NCBI RefSeq assembly: GCF_000151315.2
Contig: NW_011887310.1
Coordinates: 34,755-98,754, forward strand
DNA from: Capsaspora owczarzaki ATCC 30864
Taxonomy: Eukaryota; Opisthokonta; Filasterea
Length of the DNA: 64,000 bases
Reading direction: 5' to 3'
A program made the translations under genes and the position numbers. Under the pieces are notes generated by a model. The model was not told the DNA's origin. It searched no databases and saw nothing but the letters and a program-made list of their open reading frames with translations. Below are positions 54,752 through 64,000 of this stretch, one piece after another (position 1 is the stretch's first letter; each line of letters starts with the position of its first letter).

Positions 54752-57700
54752 ATGTCGCAGTCGATTGCAATGAGCGACGCTCATCTGCCTGTGGCGCCAC
54801 AGCAGGTGCAGCAAGGAATCTACCGGTCAAAGCTCCCCTTTGAGAGCAAGCGTTTCCGCGGCCCTCTGTTCTGGTTCCCGTACAACGTGAACGAGGTCAC
54901 TGCGCGCATCGTCTCCTTCCAGGTGTTTGGCCTCTGCATTCTCGGCATTGTCGCTCGCCAGGAGCCCTGGATGTGGTACCTCACCTGCGGCATCTTCTTT
55001 GACTTTGTTCTTCGGTACGAAACTCAAAACTCAAACACCAGCGACTCACAAACCCGTTTCGCTCAGCCAATCAAACACCCACAATGAACGCGCTATCATG
55101 CCCACTGGGTGATGATCTGTCTTGGATCACTCGGTTGGAGGTGATTGTGAGACCGGAGGGGACGGGGATCTTCAGAGCGTGATTTCGCATTGTATTGAAG
55201 GAGGGAGGAGTGGGAGCTCGTCGATTCCAACCCTGTCCGGCGAACGCGCTTCGGGATCTTGCTACGCCATTCCCCTAGAGAGAGAGCCCGCTGCAGACGC
55301 GGTGGACGACGCAGTAGGGGTGAACGGAGAGAGAGCGAGTGGATTAGCTCCTTTGGGATCTACAAACTCAGCCGACCCGTCGCTCTCAAAAGAGCCAGGC
55401 TTGCTGTCAGCTCTGTTGGCCGCTGCGGTTTTGCTGCGTTGTTGGATCTTCCGTGACTTTGCGATGGTGGGGAGGACTGACCATGCATGCAAAGCACAGC
55501 GAAACAGCTCAAAAGCAAAAAAAAAAAAAAAAAAAAAAAAAAGGCTTCTTTTGCTTTGGTTTTGATTCTTCGTTACTGCGCTTTGATGAAGAGCCGCTCG
55601 GCTGTCCGTTTCAAGATGGAAGCTTGTCGCTCTGATTCCGCTGCGGTGCTGAGAAACGCCGTCGCTGCAGCTCAAAATGACCGATCAACAGCAAGCCAAA
55701 AAAGCAAAACAGCAAAACGGTTTTTTTTTTCTTTTTTTTCTTTTTTTTCTTTTTTTTTCTTTTTTTTTCTTTTTTTTCTTTTTTTTTTCTTTTTTTTTCT
55801 TTTTTTTCTTTTTTTTTCTTTTTTTTTTGAATATTTCGATCGGTTTCTGATGCAGAGCACTGAACGCCGCCCCATTCGTCGTGATTCGGTGCATTGGAGG
55901 TCCCGCGTTGGTGATTGAAGCGTCTCTTTCTCTCTCTCTCTCTCTTTCTTAGGGTTGCTCGTCCTACTGAGAGTGGGGAATCGGAGCTCCGTTTCAACTG
56001 AGATTGTGAATGGGAGGCTTCCATTCCGAAAAAAAAATGAAAATTCATGGCGCCCTTCTGTTCATTGAGTGATGTGAATGAACAGCGAGAGAGATCCGAA
56101 CGCTGCAGAGGTGGTTCTCTTGCGGGGATGTGTGTGTGTGCATCGAGTGTGGATGTGTGATGAGTGGTTGCTTTGTGCTCATCCTCTCTGCTGCAGCACT
56201 CTGAAAGTCCTTCTCTTTTCTCTGTTCTCTATTCTCTGTCTCTTCAATGATCATCCATACAACAAAGCATGCATGTGCTTTTTTTTTTTTTTTTTTTTTT
56301 TTTGCTCCCTCGACGATTTCTTTTTTTTTTTTTCTTTTTTCCTTGTTCGATACTTTCCATTCTTCCTTCCTTTCTTCTTTCGCTGCCACTCGTCCTCTTC
56401 TTGTCCTCATCATTCTTTGTTCCTCTTTTTTTTCCTTCTTCATCTCGCTCGCTTGCTTTCAATGCCGCGTCGGATTCATCGTCAAAGAAAGAAGTCGATT
56501 TCTCGGCTTTTTCCCTTTTTTTTTTCCTTTTTTTTTGCGCGCCTTTTTTCTCTTTTCGTTTTTCAAAAAAAAAAAATTCAATTTTCAGCATCAAAAACTC
56601 ACGCCTTCCAAGAAAAAAAAACGAAAAGAAAAAAAAAAGCTTCAACACTGGTTTTTGCAATTGAGAAACAAAAAGTCAATCAAACGTGAACAGAATAACA
56701 ACCAACATGAAAACTCACTGCTGACATCATCATCATCATGATCACGACACAGATTCATCGGCGGCGCTCGCATGTCCGTGCTCGGATCCATCGCAGAGTG
56801 GGTCGCAGCCTTCCTCCCCGTCAAGCTCATCCCCGGTGCCGGCAAGCAGTTTGCTCAGCTCTGCGGCGCCATGATCTCTGGCTTTGCCATCATTGCCTTC
56901 TTTGCGCCCAACTATGGCCAGTCGCCCGCTGGTGGCGCCGTCATGCTCGGTCTGTTGATGGGCGCTGCCGGTCTGGAGGCCTTCTTTGGCATCTGCCTCG
57001 GCTGCATCATGTTTGACCTGTTCATTCGCTTTGGTCTCCTGTCGCGTCATATTAACACGAATGCCGAGCACTTCTGGAACGAGCAGAGCCGCTTCATTGA
57101 AGAGTCCGACCGTCGCCTGAACGAGGGCAAGCCCGTTGTCCGCCTCCTCTACTCGACCCTCAGCCCCGACTCTGAGCGCACCATTCCTCTTCGCATCAAG
57201 GTGAAGACCGACGAGATGCGCCAGGAGGACTTCCACATTGTCAAGCACATGCACATTCACTACTTTGCCTTCATCATGGCGTCGATCGGCCTGGCCTGCG
57301 TCTGGTACGTCGCCTTGTCAATCAATACCAAAAACGAGCTTTGGGCGGGGTGTGTGTGGTTTTGTTCTTGTACCTTGCGCCTCTGAGCCTAACTTTTTTC
57401 TTCTCCTCATTCACATTCACAGGAAGGTCTCGCACGCCGTGCTCAAGACGGACAAGCAGCTGTGGCAAGGCCTCGGCATCTTCTCGGCTGTTGTCGGCGG
57501 CATTTACGTGCTCTTGTACACTGCCAAGATTGTCTTCTACCCGCGCAAGGTGTGGAAGGAATGGACCAACCCCAACAAGGTCAACTTTTTCTCCACCATC
57601 ACCATCTCGCTCTTGCTGTTTGCCTACCTGTCGGTCGACGTGGAGCTCGACATGGCCAAGTCGCTCTTCTGGCTCGGTGCCTCGTTCCAGCTCTTCCAAG

Positions 57701-59061
57701 CCGTCATCATTACGTCGCGCTGGTTCCGTTTCCCGCAGTCGCGCGATGCCTTCAACCCGACCTGGATGATCCCTGCCGTCGGCAACCTCGTTGCTGGCAT
57801 GGTTGCGCCGCTGCTCGACCCTGGCTACACGGAGGTGGCTTGGCTCTGGTGGTCGTTCGCCTTCCTCATGTACATTGTCCTCATCACCCTCTCGTTCAAC
57901 CGCATCATGTTTGGTGGCGTTGTTGACGACAAGGTCCGCCCTTCGTACTTTATCTTGGTGGCTGCTCCCGCTGTTGCCTTTGTCGGCTACACGGTGCTCC
58001 CCGGCGCTGGCGGCGCCGTCAACGGCTTTGACGCCTTTGCCCGCTTCCTCTACTACGTCGCACTCGTCACCTTCTTTGTTCTCGGCTGGTCCTTCTTCCG
58101 CTCGCTGTTTGGTCGCCACAACTTTGACCAGAGCTACTGGGCCTTTGTCTTCCCGCTGGACACCATGGCTCTCGCCGCCCTCGTCTACCACAGCTACATT
58201 TCGACCCCCGTGTCGCAGGCCATTGCTGTCTGTGCCTTGATTATCGTTAACGCCACCGCCGTTATCGTGCTCGCCAACTCTGTCAACGCTGCCATCCGTC
58301 TGCGCGTCTGGGTGCCCGAGGACAAGTGGGGCCCGCTTTCGCTCAACAAGATTGTTCACTACGCCACTCGCGACGCCTGCGTGCAGCTGCTCAACCTCAC
58401 TGCCATTTTCGAGGCCAAGAACGAGACCCCCACCGCCGAGGACATTGAGGCCTACCGTTCGCTCTACGAAAAGCTCGAGCACACGTTCAACGTGCACTCG
58501 ACCCACGAAGACGAGATTGTCTTCCCAGCCCTCCGCCTCTTCCACCCTAACGCCACCCTCGGTCACGAGGAGGACCACGACCGCGAACGCGCTCTTTTCG
58601 AAGACATTTCTCTCCTGATTGGTGTCGGCGAGAAGGGCCGCGAGGCCTTTGCCAGCATTTCGGACGCAGACCGCGCCGACCGTCTCCGCCAAGTGGCCGA
58701 CCTTACCAAGATGATGGTGGCCTCCACTATCAAGCATTTGGACGACGAGGAGAAGGAGCTTGGCCCCATCACTCGCAAGTCCTTCCCGCTCAAGCTGCAG
58801 AAGGAGATTGTGCGCAAAATGTTCTCGCGCACCCTCCCCGACGATCTTCGTCGGTACATTCTGTTTGTCTTGCAGTATGCACCCTTCCATGGCCAGCGCT
58901 CCCGCTTTGTGCAGTGCTTGCGTTGGTCCTTCCCCGAGCGTCTGCAACTCTTCGGCAAGTGGATTTACGAAGGCTCCGACCCGTTGGTCTGGAGCCGTAT
59001 CATCACTGAGGTTCCCGAACTTGCGCCTCGTGGTGTCCAATACTGGCACCCCACCGTCTAA
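54752..59061 (+). CDS. DUF4395 - SLAC1/TehA-like channel - hemerythrin fusion membrane protein
   Basis: Three exons, 54752-55014, 56753-57304, 57423-59061, both introns phase 2; 817 residues. DUF4395 ~20-185: YNVNEVTARIVSFQV, DFVLRFIGGARMSVLG, and the CxxC helix FGICLGC at ~168-171. This is followed by ~10 membrane segments ~275-600 with the TDT/SLAC1/TehA signature FQLFQAVIITSRWF and FNPTWMIPAVGNLVAG; this family includes plant SLAC1 anion channels, bacterial TehA and the yeast sulfite pump Ssu1. C-terminal hemerythrin HHE domain ~620-790: HSTHEDE, GHEEDHDRE and KHLDDEEKEL supply the expected His and acidic ligands of a di-iron site, continuing with LPDDLRRYILFVLQY. Proposed role: anion (sulfite, nitrite or similar) channel whose gating or redox state is linked to oxygen, NO or iron. 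That is inference; the three domains are seen. The first intron is 1738 bp. Confidence 0.85.
55722..55829 (+). repeat. (T7-9 C)n tract in the fusion gene intron
   Basis: About a dozen repeats of seven to nine T followed by C in intron 55015-56752. The same intron has an A run at 55518-55542, T runs at 56280-56303 and 56516-56536, and CT repeats. Confidence 0.95.
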
Positions 59062-59745
59062 GAAGGCCTTCTTCATTTCTGAGGCTTTGTTCCCCCCGTG
59101 TGTGTCTCGCCCCCATACTGTTTTTTGCGCCTTATTGTTTTTTCATGGTTTTTGTGCTATTTGATGTTCCTGAGTCGCTGGCAGCAAGTCCTTTTGTTGG
59201 TGTGTTGTTTGTTGTTGTCGTCGTTCCGTCGTTGCTTGCTGGTAATTTCTCGATTGGGTGTCCAGATCCTGCCCATCTCTGCATTTTCGTTTTGCTTTCA
59301 ATGTTGCGACTGTGGTGTGTTTGGGAAAAAAGAAACCTTTTCATGGATATTTCTCTATCGACCAATCCATCCTGCTTGACGTTGCGCTGAAACAGCACGA
59401 ATTCTATTCGGTGAATACGAGACAAACAAGACACCAGCCCGGCAGGCATACCAGGCCAGCGCGAAACACACAATGGCCGTTGACAAAACACGCGAACAAA
59501 AGCAAAAAACATGGATTTGTGCAGATAACAAGAGTGTCGGTAGTAAATAGGTAAATAAGAATAATCAATGGAAGGCAAGAAAGAGAAAAAAGGGGGTGCC
59601 AGCAGAAGCTGACAACAGGAAGGGGTGAGAGAGGAGCGCAAAACACTCAACCAGAGAAAAAGGCAAGCCGCTCTTCTTCAAAGAGTGCTGGATCAATCAG
59701 ACGCTGGAACGAAAAAACAGCATCACAGGAGAAGCTGACTCGCAA
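59062..59745. other. Convergent 3' region, fusion gene / CCCH protein
   Basis: 684 bp between converging genes. No gene recognised. Confidence 0.55.
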
Positions 59746-61062
59746 TTAAACTGCCCAAGGATCGAATAGTAAAGAGCCTGTAAAGGACGAATACTGTTCA
59801 AACTGGGCATCGGAATTGCCGAAGGATTCATCGGCCGTTTTGCTGGGGGCTTCGTGCACGAAATGACACCTGTGGCCATAAGGGCAGGAACCGATTGCCT
59901 GGAATGATCGGCACAAGTTGGTCTTGTACTTGGGATGGCGCAGCACATTTCGGAGCTCGTGCGCGCCGTGCGCAAACTGGCACTTGTCCTTGTACTTGCA
60001 ATAATTGGTGCTCTGGAACGAATGGCATAGCTCTGTCTTGTACAAGACATTGCTGGATTTATCAGCACGCGGTGGAGAAGAGTCCACCTCACTTGCAGCC
60101 GCATCCTGCCCAGCAAAGCTCTGCGTGTCCGAAACAACGGTGTTTTGTGCGTAATGCTGTTTGGTCGGTGACATTATCAAGCCACCCATGGTCATGGTAG
60201 AAAACGTCATCGATGATGAAGCTGACGATGACGACGATGATGCTGACGACGACGACGACGATGATGAGGATGATTGCTGTGCCATGTAAAGAGATGAACT
60301 TGGCGGAAGACCCTGGTCAGCCAGCATGGACTGCGAGCCAAGAACCCCAACAATAGGTGCAGCGGCAACCCCCGCCCGAATGGGCGATGACGGGAGTGTA
60401 CGTACTGGAGCTGGCTTGCCGGCCGACGCTGTAGAAGTGCGTGACATGGCTGCAGCGAGCATGACGGACTCGGGAATGGGTCTCGCTCCGTTGCCAGCGA
60501 GCTGATGGAAATTGAATCCCGGAATGAAAGGATCCGCAGCGGCACTCAACGCCAGCGAAGGCAGTCCGTTTGCAGAAGTAGGTCCGGAGCCACCAGACGC
60601 AGCAGACGCAGACGGAAGAGTCACAGCAGCAGCACTGGCGATTGGAGTGACAGCGTGCAGCGACGGAGGCGCACTCGCAGCCGAGCCAAAGCCAGCTGCG
60701 CCACTCTGCCCCGCCGCAAGCGGCAACTGCCAGTGCGACTCAATCCCAAGCCAAGGGATGACATCGTGGTGGCTCTGTTGCAGTGGCGTTGCTCTCGGTG
60801 CGACCTGGGGCTGCTGTCGCTGCTGTTGCATATGCGGCTGGCGCAGGAACTCGTTGTTGGAAGTGGGCATTGCTGGGAGCTGCGATTGCGGCTGCAGCAT
60901 CGAGCGCAGCAGCTGCGGGTGGCCTAGCGCAGACTCAAAGTGGTCAAAGAACGCAGGCTGCATTAATCCATTGATGGGAGGTGTCTGCAGCACTTGCACG
61001 CTCGGGAAGGCGCCGAATCGAAGCTCCGATGGGAGCAAAGCCTGGTCGTCCACTGGATTCAT
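59746..61062 (-). CDS. Tristetraprolin-type tandem CCCH zinc-finger protein
   Basis: Single exon, 438 residues. Two fingers at ~338-402, each C-x8-C-x5-C-x3-H, with the diagnostic lead-ins LYKTELC and KYKTNLC and 18-residue spacing as in TTP/ZFP36, which bind AU-rich elements (UAUUUAU) and recruit deadenylases. The rest is Ser/Ala/Gln-rich and disordered, including a DSSSSS run at ~270-290. The C-terminus ([14 protein letters not shown]) does not match the CNOT1-binding tail of animal TTP. Likely a cytoplasmic mRNA-decay regulator. Start at [14 protein letters not shown]. Confidence 0.9.
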   Translation of the reverse strand: MNPVDDQALLPSELRFGAFPSVQVLQTPPINGLMQPAFFDHFESALGHPQLLRSMLQPQSQLPAMPTSNNEFLRQPHMQQQRQQPQVAPRATPLQQSHHDVIPWLGIESHWQLPLAAGQSGAAGFGSAASAPPSLHAVTPIASAAAVTLPSASAASGGSGPTSANGLPSLALSAAADPFIPGFNFHQLAGNGARPIPESVMLAAAMSRTSTASAGKPAPVRTLPSSPIRAGVAAAPIVGVLGSQSMLADQGLPPSSSLYMAQQSSSSSSSSSSASSSSSSASSSMTFSTMTMGGLIMSPTKQHYAQNTVVSDTQSFAGQDAAASEVDSSPPRADKSSNVLYKTELCHSFQSTNYCKYKDKCQFAHGAHELRNVLRHPKYKTNLCRSFQAIGSCPYGHRCHFVHEAPSKTADESFGNSDAQFEQYSSFTGSLLFDPWAV

Positions 61063-61450
61063 TTCGTGCCAACGATTAAAACCCGTACAACCCGCTCTTT
61101 CCCCGATGACAAAAGCTTGTTGGGTTTGAAAAGGTGTGTGGGGGGTGGGGTCTGAGCACGGATTTGTGAGGATTCAACGTGCCGCGGTTTCTTGGCGTGG
61201 CTTTTGTGAGAATGGCAAAAACGAAGAAAAAAGAAAAAAAATCGAATGAAACCCAACAAAATAAGACAAAAAAAAAACAGGAAAAGAAAGTGAAAACACG
61301 TCGCATTGATTGATTGAGCGAAACGGAAGGAACTGTGCAATGAATCGATTTGTTACAACGATAAGAAACGGCAAAAGAGCAGAAAAGACACCAAAGAAAA
61401 AAGAAAAAACTCAAAAGTCAAACGAAATACAACGGGAAAAAAAAAGCACT
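61063..61450. other. Intergenic interval, CCCH protein / leucyl-tRNA synthetase
   Basis: 388 bp. It should contain the promoter of the CCCH gene and the 3' end of the synthetase. No clear motif seen. Confidence 0.5.
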
Positions 61451-64000
61451 TCAAGCAAAGTTAACAACAGGGTTGCCGGGAGTCACAGAGTCGCGAGTCT
61501 TGGCATCGGCCTCGTCGGCGGACTTGACGGCCAGGTTTTGGACCTCCGAGGAGCGCAGGAGGTAGGGCAAAAAGTCGTTGAGCAGCTGCAGCTCGTCGAA
61601 GGGGGTGGTCAGGTCGAGGGCGGACGCGCCGAGAGCCTCATAGTTGAGCTTGAGCTGAGCAACGAAGGGCATCACATTCTTGGTGTGCGGGGCAAGCAGA
61701 GGCGTCTCCTTGATCTTGAGGTGGCCCATAATCTCCTTGTTGTCTGCGGGGAAGGTCTTGTTGGACGATTGGTCGACAAGGCCGGCAACAGTCTTGATGA
61801 CGTGCTCCTGCCAGGCAGGGTAGCTCTTGGCGTAGAAAATGGTGCCGTTGAGGTTCTTGAGCTCGACAGCGGGGCCCTTGCCCTTGTTGCCCTTAGCGAC
61901 AACAAGCTGGGCGCGCGCACGGAACGAGTGGGCGGTGGTGCTAATGTAGCGAGCCATCTTGAGCGTGAGCTCGTCGACGGCGCCAGCCACAGGCCAAGGG
62001 GCGTTGATGGCCAGCGTCTTGCGGCCAAGAAGCGAGAAGACGTGCTCGGCGTAGTGGGGGCAGATGGGCGCAATGAGAATGGACGAGACCTCGAGGAAAC
62101 GCTCGAGAACGCGACGGTTGGGTGCGGACGACACCTCGCGGTAAAAGTCGCGAGCAGCAAAGAGCTCATAGTGGCCGAGAATGAGGGCCTCGCGGAAGTT
62201 CATCTTGGCGTAGGCTTCGTCGGCAAGAGCGATTGCGCGGTTGATGGCCGTGTCCAAATAGCGATCGGCGAACGAGCTGGAAATGTCCTCGTCGCGCATG
62301 GTAGGGAAGGCAGCAATGGTGGCCTGAATCCACTCGCACTGGGTGAAGAGGCGAAGGACGGAGGCGTTGGCGGTCTGCTCCGAAAAGTTGGCATCGTCGG
62401 CCGTGTCGCCAGCGTCGGCGAGCGTCATGCGCATGGCGTCGGCAGAGAACTTGCCAAGGCCCTCGAGGAGGGTCATAAAGTTGCCAGTCTGCTTGGACAT
62501 CTTCTCATTGTTGAGAAGAATGTGGCCGTTGGCGCGAATGCTCTTGGGCCAGCGCTCGGGCTCGTCGGGCCAGATGGCAACGTGGTTGAAGAGCGAGAAG
62601 GTGAGGTGGTTTTGGACGAGATCGCGGCCAGACGAGCGCAGGTTGAAGCCGTACCAGTACTGGAATTCGTGGCGAAGCTTGTCGAGCGTTGCCTGGGGAA
62701 TGGCAGAGCTGGCGGGGAAGGCCGACTTGCTAAAAAAAATGTAGTCCCAGACCTCGTGGGTCATTTGCTCGGGGGTGATGCCGAGCGGGCTAACGCCAGC
62801 GCCGTAGAGAGCGCCGTTCTGGAGGAGGTGTGCGACAGTGTAGTATGCCATGTAGATGGTCGAGTCGGAAAGCGACTCAATCAGGTAGGTTTGGTCCCAT
62901 GGGATGCGGCTGCCGAGGCCGTACGAGCGCGAGCATGCCCAGTCGTGGAGCCAGTCGACCGTGATTTCAAACTGCTTGAGCGTGTCGGGGTTGTACGTCT
63001 CGAGCTGGCGGAGGGCAACCTTGACCTGGTCCTTCCATGATTGCATGCCATAGTCGAGGTACCACTGGTCAACCTTGGCGACAATGCACTCGTCGCCAGA
63101 GCGGGACATGACCTTGTTCTCGGGCTCGTAGTAGACAGCGGCGAGCTTCTCGTCGAGCAGCTGCTGGCGAACGATGGGCTTGACGTCCTGCACCTTGCCA
63201 CCGTTGTGGGGGCCAAAGATAAAGACACCTTCGTAAAAGCCCTCGCGGTAGACCTTCTCCTTGGCGGCAGCGAGCTGCACGGCGTCGTTCTGGGAGGCAA
63301 CCTTGAATTCATCGCAGGCCTTGACGGCAGCGAGGTCGCCCATGGTCGGAGTGCGGATGATGGGCACGGGCTCAAAGGGGAGGACCATCTCGTCCTTGAT
63401 GCCATACTTTTGGCGGAAGGCCTCCTTGTTGCGGAGATCGCGGAGGGCGGCGTAATCGTCGGGGGAGTCTGACGGCACGGACGTGACAATGCCAGTGCCC
63501 TTGTCTTCCTTGATGCTCAGCATGGGAAGCACGTAGACTTGGCCGTACTTTGACAGGGGCGCCTGAACAAGGCGACCGACGAGATCCTGGCCGCTGACGC
63601 TGCCAACCTTGACGGCCTCGCCCTCCTTGGAGGACAGGTCTTGGTAGGCCAGGTTGAGCGCAGCGCGCTCGGTGCAGATAAAGACGTCCTTGGTGGTGGC
63701 GTCAACCTCGTAGGCACCATACTGCATGGTCGGCTTGACCCAGCAGTTGGTCTGGCCATACATGGTCTCGGGGCGGAGCGTGCCGGCAACGAGGAAGACC
63801 TTGCGGCCAGACAGCGACGCGAGCGACTCGGGCAGCGGCTCGACGAGCTGCAGCTTGATCAGGGTGTACTCTTGACGCCGACGCCCTCGCCAGACGCGCG
63901 ATCGTGTCCATGCAGGGCTGCTTGTCGCGATTGAGTAAATGGTCGGGCGCTTGCCAAACTTGACATAGCCGCGCTTGTACAGGGTGTTAAACTGCCAGCA
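61451..64000 (-). CDS. LARS1: Cytosolic leucyl-tRNA synthetase, N-terminus outside window (three apparent frameshifts)
   Basis: Charges tRNA-Leu in the cytosol and, in animals, senses leucine for TORC1. From 63871 down to 61451 one frame reads the eukaryotic/archaeal-type enzyme: LVAGTLRPETMYGQTNCW; the CP1 editing domain with GTGIVTSVPSDSPDD (the Asp that hydrolyses mischarged tRNA); MSRSGDECIVAKVDQWYLDYG; IPWDQTYLIESLSDSTIYMAYYTVAHLL; the KMSKS-type loop NNEKMSKQTGNF; then the anticodon-binding domain and C-terminal extension. Between 63871 and 64000 the expected WQF..KFGKRPTIYS..DKQPCMD..DRASGEGVG..EYTL continues, but in three successive frames, breaking at about 63929, 63906 and 63874; each break is cured by one extra C. 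These are probably sequence errors since the encoded residues are all conserved. The HIGH motif lies beyond the window. Confidence 0.95.
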   Translation of the reverse strand, partial: CWQFNTLYKRGYVKFGKRPTIYSIATSSPAWTRSRVWRGRRRQEYTLIKLQLVEPLPESLASLSGRKVFLVAGTLRPETMYGQTNCWVKPTMQYGAYEVDATTKDVFICTERAALNLAYQDLSSKEGEAVKVGSVSGQDLVGRLVQAPLSKYGQVYVLPMLSIKEDKGTGIVTSVPSDSPDDYAALRDLRNKEAFRQKYGIKDEMVLPFEPVPIIRTPTMGDLAAVKACDEFKVASQNDAVQLAAAKEKVYREGFYEGVFIFGPHNGGKVQDVKPIVRQQLLDEKLAAVYYEPENKVMSRSGDECIVAKVDQWYLDYGMQSWKDQVKVALRQLETYNPDTLKQFEITVDWLHDWACSRSYGLGSRIPWDQTYLIESLSDSTIYMAYYTVAHLLQNGALYGAGVSPLGITPEQMTHEVWDYIFFSKSAFPASSAIPQATLDKLRHEFQYWYGFNLRSSGRDLVQNHLTFSLFNHVAIWPDEPERWPKSIRANGHILLNNEKMSKQTGNFMTLLEGLGKFSADAMRMTLADAGDTADDANFSEQTANASVLRLFTQCEWIQATIAAFPTMRDEDISSSFADRYLDTAINRAIALADEAYAKMNFREALILGHYELFAARDFYREVSSAPNRRVLERFLEVSSILIAPICPHYAEHVFSLLGRKTLAINAPWPVAGAVDELTLKMARYISTTAHSFRARAQLVVAKGNKGKGPAVELKNLNGTIFYAKSYPAWQEHVIKTVAGLVDQSSNKTFPADNKEIMGHLKIKETPLLAPHTKNVMPFVAQLKLNYEALGASALDLTTPFDELQLLNDFLPYLLRSSEVQNLAVKSADEADAKTRDSVTPGNPVVNFA

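Noticed and set aside
57322-59076. 584-codon minus-strand frame opposite the fusion gene
   Set aside because: Antisense shadow caused by strong C-ending codon bias; the plus strand carries conserved domains and splice sites.
61310-63040. 576-codon plus-strand frame opposite leucyl-tRNA synthetase
   Set aside because: Antisense shadow; the minus strand encodes a textbook synthetase.

Overview
This is eukaryotic nuclear DNA: protein genes with short GT-AG introns, a cytosolic leucyl-tRNA synthetase, ribosomal protein eS10, VPS13, COP1 and a tristetraprolin-type zinc finger. A Vav-type exchange factor (CH-DH-PH-C1-SH3-SH2-SH3), a synaptophysin-like MARVEL protein, a full COP1, and receptor tails rich in tyrosine motifs suggest a unicellular holozoan with phosphotyrosine signalling. 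Compact genes, ~70-150 bp introns, GC-rich coding DNA and many homopolymer or microsatellite tracts between genes would fit a filasterean such as Capsaspora. That placement is inference; no taxonomic marker was searched. Two assembly gaps are present (N runs 5222-5321 and 46936-47542).

Layout: 1-5800 (+) C-terminal part of VPS13, interrupted by the first gap. 6321-9511 (-) and 10714-13605 (-) are two tandem paralogous LRR single-pass receptors, each built from single-repeat 72-nt exons and ending in a tail with seven YxxX motifs. 15442-17554 (+) ZupT-like ZIP metal transporter. 19217-19901 (+) synaptophysin-like protein. 20237-23184 (+) purple acid phosphatase. 23632-28602 (-) VAV homologue. 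29935-30590 (+) eS10. 30986-34030 (-) atypical PPP-type phosphatase. 35528-36991 (+) thiopurine methyltransferase family. 37431-40966 (+) HEPN-like/TPR/Sel1/MYND protein. 41400-45441 (+) COP1. 45699-46894 (+) MKRN2OS-like protein. 48889-54222 (+) large low-complexity protein with possible membrane helices and a CCHC knuckle. 54752-59061 (+) fusion of DUF4395, a SLAC1/TehA-like channel and a hemerythrin domain. 59746-61062 (-) TTP-like CCCH protein. 61451-64000 (-) leucyl-tRNA synthetase, running off the window. No tRNA, rRNA, transposon or CRISPR array was recognised.

Most notable: (1) the DUF4395 / SLAC1-TehA / hemerythrin fusion, which looks like an anion channel with a cysteine-pair membrane module at one end and a di-iron sensor at the other; (2) the LRR receptor pair, whose ectodomains are modular by exon and diverge while the tyrosine tails and 3' flanks are nearly identical; (3) a VAV homologue ~10 kb away with a 16-nt micro-exon and a private C-terminal tail of pYxxP-like sites. 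The receptors and VAV would fit one phosphotyrosine pathway, but nothing in the sequence proves that they interact.

Data quality matters here. Five apparent frameshifts in otherwise well-conserved genes (MYND protein, COP1, and three within 60 bp in leucyl-tRNA synthetase) can each be explained by one missing C beside an existing C on the coding strand. VPS13 has two further frame breaks flanking its gap. I treat these as probable sequence errors, not pseudogenes. All exon boundaries were inferred by eye from splice signals, frame and family conservation.
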